Below are positions 25,573-31,470 of a DNA stretch of 64,000 bases, in pieces. The translations under genes were made by a program, and so were the position numbers. Each line of letters starts with the position of its first letter. The stretch's first letter is position 1. The stretch is from Microglena sp. YARC (lineage: Eukaryota > Chlorophyta > Chlorophyceae > Chlamydomonadales > Chlamydomonadaceae): the NCBI GenBank assembly GCA_022414725.1, contig CM039463.1, positions 28,657,569 to 28,721,568 on the forward strand, written 5' to 3'. The notes under the pieces are model-generated. The model searched no databases and was not told the DNA's origin. It worked only from the letters and a program-made list of their open reading frames with translations.

Positions 25573-28500
25573 GTGCAGGTCATCCCCTTCAAGCACATTT
25601 TCCACCCTGACTGTGTGGCACCATGGGAGTTGAATGGGAGGGAGGAATTGGGAGGGGGGGGGGAGGTGAGGAGGGGGAGGGAGGGGGGAGAGCACGTGCC
25701 GGTCATCCCCTGCAAGCACATTTCCCATCCTGGCTGTGTGGCAGCGTGTGAGTTTGAGTGATTCAGTTAAAGATGTTGCGTCCATTGTTTCCTATTTTGG
25801 CAATGTGTGGCAGCTTTAAGGCAGCTCCCTTTCCCCATGTGGCTATTCTCGATGTAGGTCAGCGCGTCAGTGTACCAATTCTTGCTAAATTGCTCAGCGC
25901 TTAAAGCGCACAAACGTCAAATGGGTCAGCGCTTTTTAGTGCAAAAACTGCGCGCTGCGCCCACAGGGAGTCAAAAAAACTGCGCGAAACGTGTGAGGGG
26001 CTCAAAAAGGCAGCGTGGCACCGCGCTGCCGCGCGCGCTTAGAAGTACCCTGCTGTGTAGCCCCATAAAACGAAACAGTGTGCTCCAGGGGTCACAAGCT
26101 TAGACTCATAAGACATTTCATTCTGAAAGAATATGTTGCGGAGTTGCATATGGATTTTCTGGAATAAGGTTGTCAGAGTGCTGCATATATAGAAACATAT
26201 ATAGATATAGATATTGATAATTGAGTGGACTTTCTCTTTATCGCATGCAATTGAATGGACTCTCTCGCCCACTCCAACCTTGCTAGAAATACACAAATAA
26301 ACAAAACAAAGCACAACACAGCAAAACACAGCACAACACAACATAGCACAACATAGACAACACAACACAGCGCAACACAGCACAGCACAACACGGCAAAA
26401 CACAGCTCAAGACAACACTCCAACTATGCTACAAACAGGCGCACCCAAGCTCGAGCACATCATAATTCAATTCATTTTTTCTTCTGACGCAGACCAAGAC
26501 TAATGGAAACAGGACCAGAGAACAACACAAATAAAATCAACAAACAGCACAATTCAACAATACAAAACAACGCAAATCAAGAAAACAAAGCAAAACAGAG
26601 CACAACACAACAGAGCACAACACAGCACAACACAATACAGCACAACACAGCACAGCACAACACAGCACAGCACAACACAGCACAACACAGCACAACACAG
26701 CACAACACAATGCAGCAAAACACAACAAAACACAACAAAACACAATGAACTGCAGCACACACAGCTAGAACCAATGCTTACGTCTACCTTTCCGCCTTGT
26801 AGGGTTTGTGAAACAACTCGCTCCTGGCAAAAAAACTCAGCGCAACACAACAAATCACAGCGAAACAAAATACAACAGAGCACAACACAATATCACGCAA
26901 CACAGCACACATAAATATGATCATCTTTCCGACTGCCCTTTCGCCATGTAGGGTTTGTGAAACACAGCTCGCTCCTAGCAGAAAAGATAAAAAAACTCAG
27001 CGCAACACAGCACAACACAACAAACCACAACGAAACAAAATACAACACAACACAATACAACGCAACAAAGCACACACAAATATGACCATCTTTCCGTCTA
27101 CCCTTTCGCCACGCAGGGTTTGTGAAACACAACTCGCTCCTGGAAGAAAAGAAATAAAACTCAGCGCAACACAGCACAACACAACTAACCACAACGAAAC
27201 AAAATACAACACAACACAAAACAAAGCAACACAGCACACATAAATATGACCATCTTTCCGTCTACCCTTTCTCCATGCAGGGTTTGTGAAACACAATTCT
27301 TGCCCCACGTGTCGCTATGTAAGTCAATGTTTCTGCTCAGGGCATTTTTCCCCCCGCTATATATAGCGATAGCTAGCTCTGACCCCGTTTTGGCGAAATT
27401 ATCGCTATAAAAATGTAAAAAAACGTTTTTTGTGTTGCCCCAAATGGCCTTAAAAAGCTACAACAGGCTATATAAGCTATATTAAGCTATAGCTTGTCTG
27501 CTTGCCATCGTGTGTGTAAGTGTGATTAATTGTGTTTGCATGCCCATTGTATGTGTGAGTGTGTGTGATTGTGTGTGCATGCCCATTGTGAGTGTGATTG
27601 TTTGTGCATGCCCATTGTGTGTGTGATTGTGTGTGCATGCCCATTGTGTGCCAGCTTGTCTGCTTGCTATCGTGTGTGTGTGTGATTGTGTGTGCATGCC
27701 CATTGTGTGTCAGCTTGTCTGCTTGCCGTTGTGTGTGTAGTTGTGTTTGCATGCCCATTGTGCCCCAGCTTGTCTGCTTGCTATTGTGTGTGTGCCTGTG
27801 TGTGATTGTGTCTGCATACCCATTGTGTGCCAGCTTGTCTGCTTGCTATCGTGTGTGTGATTGTGTCTGCATGCCCATTGTGTTCATATTTATTCATTTA
27901 TTTGCCTCCGTGTTATTTTTTGCCCTTGCTTACCTTTTCTCTTTTTTGCTCTTTTTCGAATTATTTATTTATGTATTCATTTGTTTGTTTGCCTCCGTGT
28001 CGCTATGAACTTCCAACTGATGACCCCAAGTATGAAGCAGCCAAGGAGAAGAAAGCCGAGGTAGGATTCAGACAGTGGTAGGATTAGGAAAGTGGTAGCA
28101 GTTTTTCTTTTTTTGACGACGCGTCGCCATTCCGTCGCCATTCCGTCGAATGGTACACCCCCTGGACCCCCCGATATTAGGACACACTGCCCCCTGACCC
28201 CCCTAGGCTCCGCGCTTTATGCTCCGCCATGCGATGGCTACGCAACTATCCTGAAATCAGGGTTGAGAAACCCAAGTAGCTACTCAACCTGGACTACAGA
28301 AATCTGAAATAAAAAACACTGAGTGGTAGAATTCATAAATATTACGGCGCAGTCTAAGCTATGTCCCCCCCACCTGTGTTGTACCACATCCCGCGCTAGC
28401 CACCACTCACCAGTCACCACCCACCACTCACGGCGCAGTCTGAGCTAAACCACCTCCCAATATCGGCACACAGACGGGACTACACTTTTTTACGTTTGTC

Positions 28501-29798
28501 GCCCTCCTGGCGCAGTGGTCAGATTCAGAAAGTGATAGGATTTTGAAAGTGGTAGAAAGTGGGGCTTCAGACAGTGGTAGGATTTTAGAAGTGGTAGAAA
28601 GTGGGGCTTCAGACAGTGGTAGGATTTTGAAAGTGGTAGAAAGTGGGGCTTCAGACAGTGGTAGGATTTTAAAAGTGGTAGAAAGTGGGGCTTCAGACAG
28701 TGGTATGATTTTGAAAGTGGTAGAAAGTGGGGCTTCAGACAGTGGTAGGATTTTAGAAGTGGTAGAAAGTGGGGCTTCAGACAGTGGTAGGATTTTAAAA
28801 GTGGTAGAAAGTGGGGCTTCAGACAGTGGTATGATTTTGAAAGTGGTAGAAAGTGGGGCTTCAGACAGTGGTATGATTTTAGAAGTGGTAGAAAGTGGGG
28901 CTTCAGACAGTGGTAGGATTTTGAAAGTGGTAGAAAGTGGGGCTTCAGACAGTGGTAGGATTTTGATTGTGGTGGGATTCAGTCATATTACAGCGAACCA
29001 GCTAGACCACACCACATTACCGTACCATACCATACCCTACCATACCACACCACATTACGGCGCGCAAGCTAAACCACTTCCCAATACCTGCACTCAGACG
29101 GCACCACACTTTTTTTGTTTGTCGCCCTCCTGGCGCTGTAGTCAGATTAACGGGGCCTGGTTTTTTATTTTCACTCCAGGAAGTGGGGCACCGTTCACAA
29201 CGCAGCACCCACAGAGGTATCAGAAAGAAAGGCGGAGAAAGGTTTTAACGAAGAAGACTAGAATATCATACAAAGAAATGCATGTTTTACGCTCCAGAAA
29301 TAATATAATAATATTTACTATTTTTACTCGAGACAATATAATGATGAGGTCACAGGAGTAGGAGGGATTTATGGAAGCTGTTCTGTTCAAGAGGCAGCTC
29401 TTAGGAATTTTTATTTCCGCTATATATAGCGATCGCTAGTTTTGACACCGTTTTAGCGAAATTATCGCTATAAAAAAAGTAAAAAAAAAGTGTTGCCCTC
29501 AATGGCCCTAAAAAGCTACAAAAAGCTACAGAAAGCACTAAAACGCTGTCCCTGGAGGAGACCTAAAACCATTAAGCTAGAAAAAACCCACTTTCAGATT
29601 TGAAAAAAAAATCTCTGAGCTCGAGGGTATGTAGCTCTACTCATCTATTATCAGGGCTGTTCACGGGTACTTCGAAATCAACATTTTTAGACAAACTGTT
29701 TTCAAAATCTACAGTGCATGAGCCAAAATATGTATTTGCAGCGTATTGGACCCCTCAAAGTCTGTGTTTTGAGACGCGAAACCGTAACGCTTTAAACT

Positions 29799-29838
<40 letters not shown>

Positions 29839-30667
29839 ATCATGCCTGGAGGGGCGTGTTGTTCAGGGGACCCTCTCGTACGCCGCAGCTGGGGAAAGTC
29901 GCTGTTGCATTAACACCCACAGAGGACTGAGTATGCTGTCCAGTTGTGGCACACAGCTGAAACTTGAAATTGGTTACATAGCTTCAGCCAGCAATTTGGC
30001 TGCTCACCGTCTTCCGCAGTACAAAAAATATAACCAGGAAAATGTAATCGCGAACAAATCACAAATCACTCACAGCTGAAAGTCACAAGACAGCGTGATT
30101 GAAAATTGACGATGTTGTATCATGTATGTGTAGGGGTCGGCTTTGCTATATAATATTAGTGAATACATAATATTATATAATATTATTCGGACGAGCCATC
30201 TCACCAGAATCTCGAATTTATTTGAAAAACTAATATTATTGTGACACTATAATAAGATTAGTTAATATTGTTTTTTCAAACACGAATCTTAGTTGCCGTT
30301 CCCTATGTATGTGTGTATGCTTCTCACAGGAGGAGGAGGAGCGGCGACTATCTCGCCCCATGCCCATGCTGACCACTTCTCAAGCGCCTGCGCCTGGAGC
30401 TAGCAGGTTCAGGCGCCACAGATATGCGATGAGGTGGCGTTGTACAACCTTTGAAAATTGACAATGTTGTATGTGTGTATGCTTCTTACAGGAACGGTGA
30501 CTACTGCTAGCTCCGGCTTACGCTATGGTGTCCTTAATTTCACGTCCTGAGAGTGACTGCATTACACAGATGTAACATTTTCAATTTAAATTTGCTTCTT
30601 ACAGGAGGAGGAGGAGCGGCGAGGGGCTGCTAATGCAAACAGTGGTGGCGAGTTCATGTACCGATGA
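3556..30667 (+). CDS. AIP2: AIP2-like RING-H2 E3 ubiquitin ligase, whole gene (10 exons)
   Basis: Exons: 3556-3771, 3955-4005, 7361-7663, 10490-10645, 11165-11233, 18823-18935, 25279-25370, 27281-27318, 28007-28060, 30605-30667. All phases agree and give about 384 aa (Arabidopsis AIP2 is about 310). The N-terminus has the family motif VFTLLRTRY...FWAAGNSLF. The middle is Q/E/A-rich. Then come PPASK, the RING-H2 finger (CAVC...PCKHIFHPDC...W...CPTCR), the AIP2-type extension ELPTDDPKYE and the tail GGEFMYR. Family role: E3 ligase that ubiquitinates target proteins; in Arabidopsis the target is the ABI3 transcription factor. Substrates here are unknown. The gene is odd for its 27-kb span, its introns built from copies of its own exon edges, and one intron without a normal acceptor AG. 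Confidence 0.85.
3955..4005 (+). CDS. AIP2: AIP2-like exon 2
   Basis: A 17-codon exon (MLFVSAHRLKSHASEKV) between gcag and gtgagt, phase 0 on both sides. It continues the conserved block ending in SEK in plant AIP2. Confidence 0.7.
4247..4459 (+). repeat. Dispersed element family D
   Basis: About 200 bp, also at 57729-57935 in the same orientation and inverted at 16871-17078 and 36361-36560. It begins with a palindromic word, gcgtcgc..gcgacgc in the best copies, and ends in 'gggctccgcc'-like sequence. A short frame with the peptide theme RPLADVSGF is similar in the copies. Confidence 0.75.
4545..6380 (+). repeat. 38-bp minisatellite in AIP2-like intron 2
   Basis: About 48 copies of a unit built from 'gtgtgtgcatgcgtgtgtca' then 'tctcataccagcccat'. 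Variants differ mostly in tacc/gaca/tact. Period 38 is not a multiple of three; the long Cys/Val frames over it are artefacts. The following 200 bp hold short 'cctgacacaac' repeats. Confidence 0.9.
6600..7360 (+). repeat. Tandem copies of the 5' part of AIP2-like exon 3
   Basis: Four degraded copies of the acceptor and first part of exon 3 precede the real exon, with acceptor-equivalents near 6655, 6811, 6995 and 7177. Each has 'atgcag/tccttgtctct' and then the KEKLKQFLAAARD coding segment. The first copy carries an in-frame stop (aaataa). Unit length is about 155-185 bp. Confidence 0.85.
7361..7663 (+). CDS. AIP2: AIP2-like exon 3
   Basis: 101 codons between 'cccatgcag' and 'gtgagg', phase 0. 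The peptide begins SLSLKADQKEKLKQFLAAAR, then has an Ala/Pro/Gly-rich linker and ends LLDLMGQFGAPQ. It is chosen over the four upstream copies because only this one stays open to a donor. The linker is low-complexity and probably disordered. Confidence 0.75.
7664..8925 (+). repeat. Tandem copies of the 3' edge of exon 3 with TTGG expansion
   Basis: About ten units of roughly 100-150 bp. Each repeats the exon 3 end (gatttgatgggacagtttgg, then cgcaccgcag/gtgagg) followed by a variable (ttgg)n or (gtgg)n tract. Resemblance to the exon falls with distance; the later copies keep mainly 'gatgggacagttt'. Confidence 0.85.
8926..9371. other. Intron sequence, no gene
   Basis: Non-repetitive intron. 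The segment 9045-9110 (gagtctcagggtagcggagg) is shared with RIO1 intron 8 at about 57488 and 57680. A second segment, 'gaagacagattttggaccgc' near 9230, recurs near 60674. Both are remnants of dispersed repeats. Confidence 0.5.
9372..10489 (+). repeat. Tandem copies of the exon 4 acceptor edge
   Basis: About nine units of roughly 100 bp. Each ends in 'catactcag/agaggctact' then 'tgagagatgactc', the acceptor and first 20 or so bases of exon 4. Units are separated by variable CCAACCACCAACTCA arrays. The copy at 10481-10489 is the functional acceptor. Confidence 0.85.
10490..10645 (+). CDS. AIP2: AIP2-like exon 4
   Basis: 52 codons between 'actcag' and 'gtaaat', phase 0: RGYLRDDSGNIVEDGE..., then a Glu/Gln-rich stretch ending LQLELQAQILQSMQ that looks helical. 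The 3' edge is copied once downstream at about 10763-10795 and in inverted form near 17.95, 18.25 and 18.69 kb. Confidence 0.7.
10646..11164 (+). repeat. Intron 4 with a second copy of the exon 4 end
   Basis: 10763-10795 repeats 'ctgcaagcacagattttgca', then 'aagcgttcag/gtaaat', a decoy exon end and donor. The rest is G-rich (gggtgggggt) and then C-rich sequence. Confidence 0.75.
11165..11233 (+). CDS. AIP2: AIP2-like exon 5
   Basis: 23 codons (EVYSGYSETVARNNAAMEEE, then MQR) between 'gtgcag' and 'gtaagg', phase 0. Codon-level continuity with exon 4 and exon 6 supports it, although this region is poorly conserved in the family. Confidence 0.6.
11234..11930 (+). repeat. Copies of the exon 5 end and C-rich array
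   Basis: The exon 5 end and donor (aatgcaaag/ggtaaggttgac) recurs at 11336, followed by the same 'ctagtacggtagccagtgtg' stretch. Then come C-rich repeats (ccatctccacaccacccaaa). The whole block is copied at 15563-16075. Confidence 0.8.
11931..13395. other. Intron 5, unique part
   Basis: No exon is needed here, because exon 5 and exon 6 join in phase. Short repeats are seen: 'ggtttaggtggttaag' near 12050 and 'gaatgagcgctcagaatg' near 12780-12890. The 64-aa open frame at 12420-12614 has no family resemblance. Confidence 0.45.
13400..14285 (-). pseudogene. Degenerate tyrosine recombinase element with PHD-like finger
   Basis: Minus-strand reading, with frameshifts. Near 14055-14200 there is a zinc-finger-like segment, RCTSCSQHSHPQC...FKCSAC, resembling a PHD finger. 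Near 13500-13610 there is WLVMGFFDLLRRSELIALLL, which matches the first conserved box of tyrosine recombinases (GLRRSEL with the catalytic Arg). Stops and frame changes follow, and the second box with the catalytic Tyr was not found. Tyrosine-recombinase retroelements (DIRS type, such as Kangaroo in Volvox) and Cryptons are known in algae; which class this is cannot be decided. It lies antisense inside AIP2-like intron 5. Confidence 0.55.
15224..15460 (-). pseudogene. Unrecognised antisense open frame, possible 5' part of the same element
   Basis: A 78-codon minus-strand frame from an ATG: MAHGPPIKARSEKLHRNPNP..., then DEWATGVAFIDLS. Composition looks coding rather than repetitive. It lies upstream, on the same strand, of the recombinase remnant, so it may be its 5' part. 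No family is recognised, and an overlapping frame (MSGQRELHSS...) is equally open. Confidence 0.3.
15563..16075 (+). repeat. Second copy of the exon 5 edge and C-rich block
   Basis: Roughly 500 bp closely matching 11231-11870. It starts 'aaagggtaaggttgacagta' (exon 5 end plus donor), passes 'gtacggtagccagtgtggcc' and 'cctgggttacataatgggca', and ends in the 'ccaaatatacccc' array. A further short copy (atgcagagggtaaggctgac) is at 16353. Confidence 0.85.
16095..16350. repeat. (TA)n and AT-rich tract
   Basis: A pure TA run at about 16097-16130 is followed by 200 bp of TAATA-rich sequence. No coding potential. Confidence 0.8.
16395..16780 (+). repeat. AACC-rich minisatellite
   Basis: Five units of 'catggcaagcagtgtgaatg' then 'caaccaaaccaacc', with variable AACC tracts between them. 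Open frames over it encode Asn/Thr/Gln runs only. Confidence 0.85.
16871..17078 (-). repeat. Dispersed element family D
   Basis: Inverted relative to 4247-4459 and 57729-57935. It runs from 'ttggcggagccctcccttct' to the palindromic end 'gcgtcgcaggcgacgc'. The copy at 36361-36560 has the same orientation. Confidence 0.8.
17205..17410 (+). repeat. Tandem repeat, about 64 bp
   Basis: Four units of 'ggctgccatgtttgctcaaa' then 'cgatcaaagcaaaataa' followed by A-rich sequence. Confidence 0.85.
17438..17645 (+). repeat. Dispersed AT-rich element family F
   Basis: Matches 30138-30310 in inverted orientation. Shared words include 'gggaacgacaactaatatta', 'agtgtcacaataatattagt' and 'gacggctcgtccga'. 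Many inverted TAATATTA words suggest a small AT-rich MITE. Confidence 0.65.
17880..18822 (+). repeat. Copies of the exon 6 acceptor edge interleaved with inverted exon 4 ends
   Basis: Four upstream copies of the exon 6 start (tcagtgca.ag/caaggtggcacagtgg, then ccccaagcacgcc) lie near 17892, 18175, 18447 and 18625. Between them are inverted copies of the exon 4 end plus donor at about 17944-18034, 18236-18312 and 18663-18732. CA and C-rich tracts fill the rest. Confidence 0.8.
18823..18935 (+). CDS. AIP2: AIP2-like exon 6
   Basis: Begins after 'gggcacag' in phase 0, matching exon 5, and ends GGCCATGC/gtaagt in phase 2. The peptide QGGTVAQARPPASKRLLASL is followed by PREEITEKKLSELGKGH. PPASK...LP...IT is the conserved segment just before the RING in plant AIP2. 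Earlier AGs would break the phase. Confidence 0.75.
18936..19975 (+). repeat. 12-bp satellite GTGAATGCACAA
   Basis: About 85 units of 'gtgaatgcacaa/gtgaatgcataa' with occasional 'gtgaatgcatcatgcaat'. The period is a multiple of three and lacks stops, so both strands stay open (339 codons on plus, 480 on minus). These are not genes. Confidence 0.9.
19976..22250 (+). repeat. 103-bp array carrying the exon 6 end and donor
   Basis: About 21 units of 103 bp (for example gtaagt at 21295 and at 21398). Each contains 'gggcaagggccatgc/gtaa' then 'gtgaatgcatcatgc', exactly the last 15 bases of exon 6, the donor and the start of the intron. The first units are irregular; from about 20560 they are nearly identical. 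Confidence 0.9.
22337..22486 (+). repeat. 75-bp tandem duplication
   Basis: Two adjacent copies of 'cactccacctatgact' ... 'gtctgtaacattccagtgac' ... 'caaccaa.ccaagaag', differing at a few bases. Confidence 0.85.
22552..22722 (+). repeat. Dispersed element family B
   Basis: Begins 'atgttacagtccaggggtag' then 'gccaaataggctaaag', and continues 'cttgcccaacc' and 'cactgatgaactgaacccca'. Other copies: 60250-60390 (+), 61550-61655 (-), 18957-19000 and 39348-39400 (partial). The head alone is also embedded in the RIO1 exon 7 array. Confidence 0.75.
22905..23115. repeat. Repeated segment family J
   Basis: Two tandem copies of 'ctccctttcgcctgtttggc' then 'tacccctggact', with 'acatgtggcctcaacaaac' after them. 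The same words recur at 23570-23740 and 24118-24150. Read backwards, part of it resembles the head of family B. Confidence 0.7.
23316..23443. repeat. Telomere repeats inside a 42-bp perfect inverted repeat
   Basis: The left arm 23316-23357 (tgctagtacccacaaagcca...) and right arm 23402-23443 are exact reverse complements. Between them are 44 bp of CCCTAAA-type units, some variant (CCCTATAA). A second, larger copy is at 24161-24943. Confidence 0.9.
23757..24068 (+). repeat. 60-bp tandem repeat
   Basis: Five nearly identical units of 'aaccaataatgggtgggata' + 'ctgaggcagcatgtcatgaa' + 'tatctgcaccaagccaagcc'. Very low divergence suggests recent expansion. Confidence 0.95.
24161..24943. repeat. Second telomere-repeat cassette with inverted arms
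   Basis: The same arms as at 23316-23443 enclose CCCTAAA units, here split by a 633-bp element at 24211-24843. The left arm lacks one 14-bp internal repeat. The outer right flank reads 'ttgtgggtgctagc'. Confidence 0.85.
24211..24843. mobile_element. Harbinger-like non-autonomous element
   Basis: Terminal inverted repeats of about 36 bp start GAGGGCGTTTACACGAGC on the left and GAAGGCGTTTACACGAGC on the reverse-complemented right end. Both continue into GTTATCTCGGCCAGTTA. The element is flanked by TAA on both sides, and removing it plus one TAA restores CCCTAAACCC. A 3-bp TWA duplication is typical of PIF/Harbinger. There is no transposase frame, so it is non-autonomous. Confidence 0.75.
24945..25278 (+). 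repeat. Family I fragment and ACAATACAACT repeats
   Basis: 24963-25015 is an inverted copy of family I (see 58288). 25020-25265 is a simple 'acaatacaactacaatac' array running up to the acceptor of the RING exon. Confidence 0.75.
25279..25370 (+). CDS. AIP2: AIP2-like exon 7, first half of the RING-H2
   Basis: Joins exon 6 in phase to give CAVCTCELEVGEQ, then IFPCKHIFHPDCVAP, with the donor splitting the Trp codon (T/gtgagt). It supplies ring positions C1, C2, C3, H4, H5 and C6. The acceptor is 'gccctcag'. Confidence 0.85.
25371..25762 (+). repeat. Three decayed copies of the RING exon end
   Basis: Copies near 25449-25510, 25569-25632 and 25692-25752 repeat 'gtgcaggtcat.ccctt.aag' then 'cacattttccaccctgactg', separated by long poly-G. 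The first two change the zinc-binding Cys of PCKH to Phe. The third reads PCKHISHPGC and has lost the Trp-encoding junction. Confidence 0.85.
25868..26052. repeat. hAT-like MITE, family G, eroded copy
   Basis: Ends in GAAGTACCCTG like 62397-62583 and shares 'ctgcgcccacaggg' and 'gcgcgcgctt'. The left end (cagtgtaccaattc) is mutated, and no clear target duplication is seen. Confidence 0.55.
26290..26770 (+). repeat. CAACACAGCA simple repeats
   Basis: Two stretches of 'cagcacaacacagcacaaca' (26300-26420 and 26520-26750). Open frames here encode Cys/Val or Asn/Gln runs only and are not genes. Confidence 0.85.
26771..27280 (+). repeat. Acceptor ladder of exon 8
   Basis: Three copies of the exon 8 acceptor and exon start lie near 26784-26825, 26921-26975 and 27087-27140: 'catctttccgtctacccttt', 'cgccatgtag/ggtttgtg', 'aaacacaactcgctcctg'. 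Period is about 160 bp. Only the fourth (27281) continues into CPTCRY; the decoys read VKHSSLL-like. Confidence 0.85.
27281..27318 (+). CDS. AIP2: AIP2-like exon 8, end of the RING-H2
   Basis: Thirty-eight bases complete the Trp codon and encode FVKHNSCPTCRY, the last two zinc-binding Cys of the ring, then gtaagt. The match to plant AIP2 (HNSCPICRHELPTDD) is close. Confidence 0.85.
27339..27490 (+). repeat. Dispersed element family E
   Basis: Contains 'ccgctatatatagcgatagc' and 'gcgaaattatcgctat', matching 29399-29616 and 38567-38793, and is truncated on the right. Confidence 0.75.
27498..27890 (+). repeat. Minisatellite in intron 8
   Basis: About six units of 40-60 bp made of 'gcatgcccattgtgtgccag' and 'cttgtctgcttgctatcgtg'. 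Confidence 0.85.
28007..28060 (+). CDS. AIP2: AIP2-like exon 9
   Basis: Eighteen codons, ELPTDDPKYEAAKEKKAE, then gtagga. This is the diagnostic AIP2 extension after the ring. Phase 0 is required by exon 8. The exon start is fixed by homology, because no AG precedes it: the sequence is 'ctccgtgtcgctat/GAACTT' after a good pyrimidine tract. Confidence 0.75.
28099..28321 (-). mobile_element. SINE-like element
   Basis: About 220 bp shared with 48690-48903. On the minus strand it starts AGTGTTTTTTATTTCAG and ends in an A-rich tail (tcaaaaaaagaaaaac). It is flanked by AGTGGTAG on both sides (28091-28098 and 28322-28329). No clear tRNA promoter boxes were found. Confidence 0.65.
28435..29155 (+). 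repeat. 42-bp array flanked by a 100-bp duplication
   Basis: 28530-28975 holds ten to eleven copies of 'gtggtagaaagtggggcttc' + 'agacagtggtaggattttga', derived from the donor side of exon 9 (gtaggattcagacagtggta). The period is a multiple of three, so a 14-aa repeat frame stays open. The segments 28435-28530 and 29050-29150 (ctcctggcgc, acactttttt) are copies of each other. Confidence 0.85.
29399..29616 (+). repeat. Dispersed element family E, near complete
   Basis: Starts near 'ttccgctatatatagcgatc', then 'gcgaaattatcgctataaaa', and ends 'agaaaaaacccactttcag'. It has a TA-rich palindrome at its left and no coding capacity. Confidence 0.8.
29798..30013 (+). repeat. (CA)n, family C and family L fragments
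   Basis: 29800-29836 is CA repeats. 29843-29912 is family C (cctggaggggcgtg...gtacgccgcagctgggg). 29961-30013 is family L (ggttacatagcttcagccag), the same repeat found inside the RIO1 last exon. Confidence 0.75.
30138..30310 (-). repeat. Dispersed AT-rich element family F
   Basis: Inverted match to 17438-17645: 'cggacgagccatctcacc', 'actaatattattgtgacact' and 'gttccct' at the end. Confidence 0.65.
30311..30604 (+). repeat. Acceptor ladder of exon 10
   Basis: Copies near 30319-30360 (cttctcacag/gaggaggagg, then agcggcgac) and 30481-30505 (cttcttacag/gaacggtgac) precede the real 'cttacag/gaggaggagg'. Flanking words 'tgacaatgttgtatgtgtgt' are also repeated. About 130-150 bp apart. Confidence 0.8.
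30605..30667 (+). CDS. AIP2: AIP2-like exon 10 (terminal)
   Basis: Encodes EEEERRGAANANSGGEFMYR and stop TGA. The ending GGEFMYR corresponds to GGEYMYV at the C-terminus of plant AIP2, which fixes this copy rather than its upstream look-alikes as the real last exon. Confidence 0.85.
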   Translation, partial: EEEERRGAANANSGGEFMYR

Positions 30668-30691
30668 ACTAACAGGAGGGGCTGCGAACAA

Positions 30692-30860
30692 TGTTTTTCT
30701 TTTCGGATACGAGCAGCAGCTTCCAGGCAGCTCCCTGATCCAGCCACTGGGCTAAGCCTCGAAATGTCAGCGGCGCTAGAAAGCTGATTACGTCAGCTTC
30801 AAGGTGTACTAGACTGCTTTTGGTTTATCTGATTAGCCAGACAGGGGAGATGCTGCTCGT
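30692..30860 (+). repeat. MITE family K in the AIP2-like 3' flank
   Basis: Shares 'gtttttcttttcgg.tacgag' and 'cagcagcttccaggcagctc' with 38951-39150. Its right part (gattagccagacagggga) matches 42750-42780. It lies 25 bp after the stop codon, so probably in the 3' UTR. Confidence 0.6.
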
Positions 30861-30889
30861 AGCGGGATATAAATCAGTGTTTAAAACAA

Positions 30890-31000
30890 GCGAGAAAATC
30901 ACGTTCTTGATTGCCTCCACCACGTTGTACTTGAACTTGAACTCCCACGCCCAAAAATCACGTTCTTGATTGCCTCCACCACGCTGTACGTTTGGCTGGT
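30890..31000 (+). repeat. Short direct duplication
   Basis: 'aaaatcacgttcttgattgc' + 'ctccaccacg.tgtac' occurs twice, 58 bp apart. Confidence 0.85.
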
Positions 31001-31212
31001 TAGCCACCACGATGTGCCGATGAGCTATTGCCTGCGCTTGAAATTTAATACCGAAATTCGAATACATGTTCGATATCGAGTCTGGGCTAGTCCTTATAGC
31101 CCATTTGGTTGGCGCTGGAGTGTTACCTGCACACACACATGTGTCCGCATCTAATAGGAGTGGGGGCGAGGGGCTCTTTTTTTGCAAGGAGTTTCTAAGG
31201 GTGGGTCTCCCT

Positions 31213-31470
31213 CAGGGTAGTGCAGGACGCAGCGTCCTGCGTCGCAGGTCGCAACATGGGGAGGGTCCGTAGCGTCCCGGAGGCAGGTTCAAAATGTTGG
31301 TTGCGTCTCACCCATCAGTTGATTGGCCCACCACCACTCCATTGCCGTGGGCTATGGGCTCTGCTGACAGTTGGACGCAGCCTGAGTAGTGCAATGCGTC
31401 CCAGGACGCAACCTACCAAATTAGGGTGCGTCCCAGGACGCAACCCCTGGGGTCCGCTTGAAGTACCCTG
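31213..31470. mobile_element. hAT-like MITE with 8-bp target duplication
   Basis: Starts CAGGGTAG and ends CTTGAAGTACCCTG, with inverted ends CAGGGTA. It is flanked by GTCTCCCT and GTCTCCAT (7 of 8 match). The interior has many 'gacgcaac/gttgcgtc' words shared with 32344-32527. No transposase. Confidence 0.65.

Noticed and set aside
26039..27308. Cys/Val-rich minus-strand frames
   Set aside because: Antisense of CAACACAGCA repeats; no conserved spacing of Cys.
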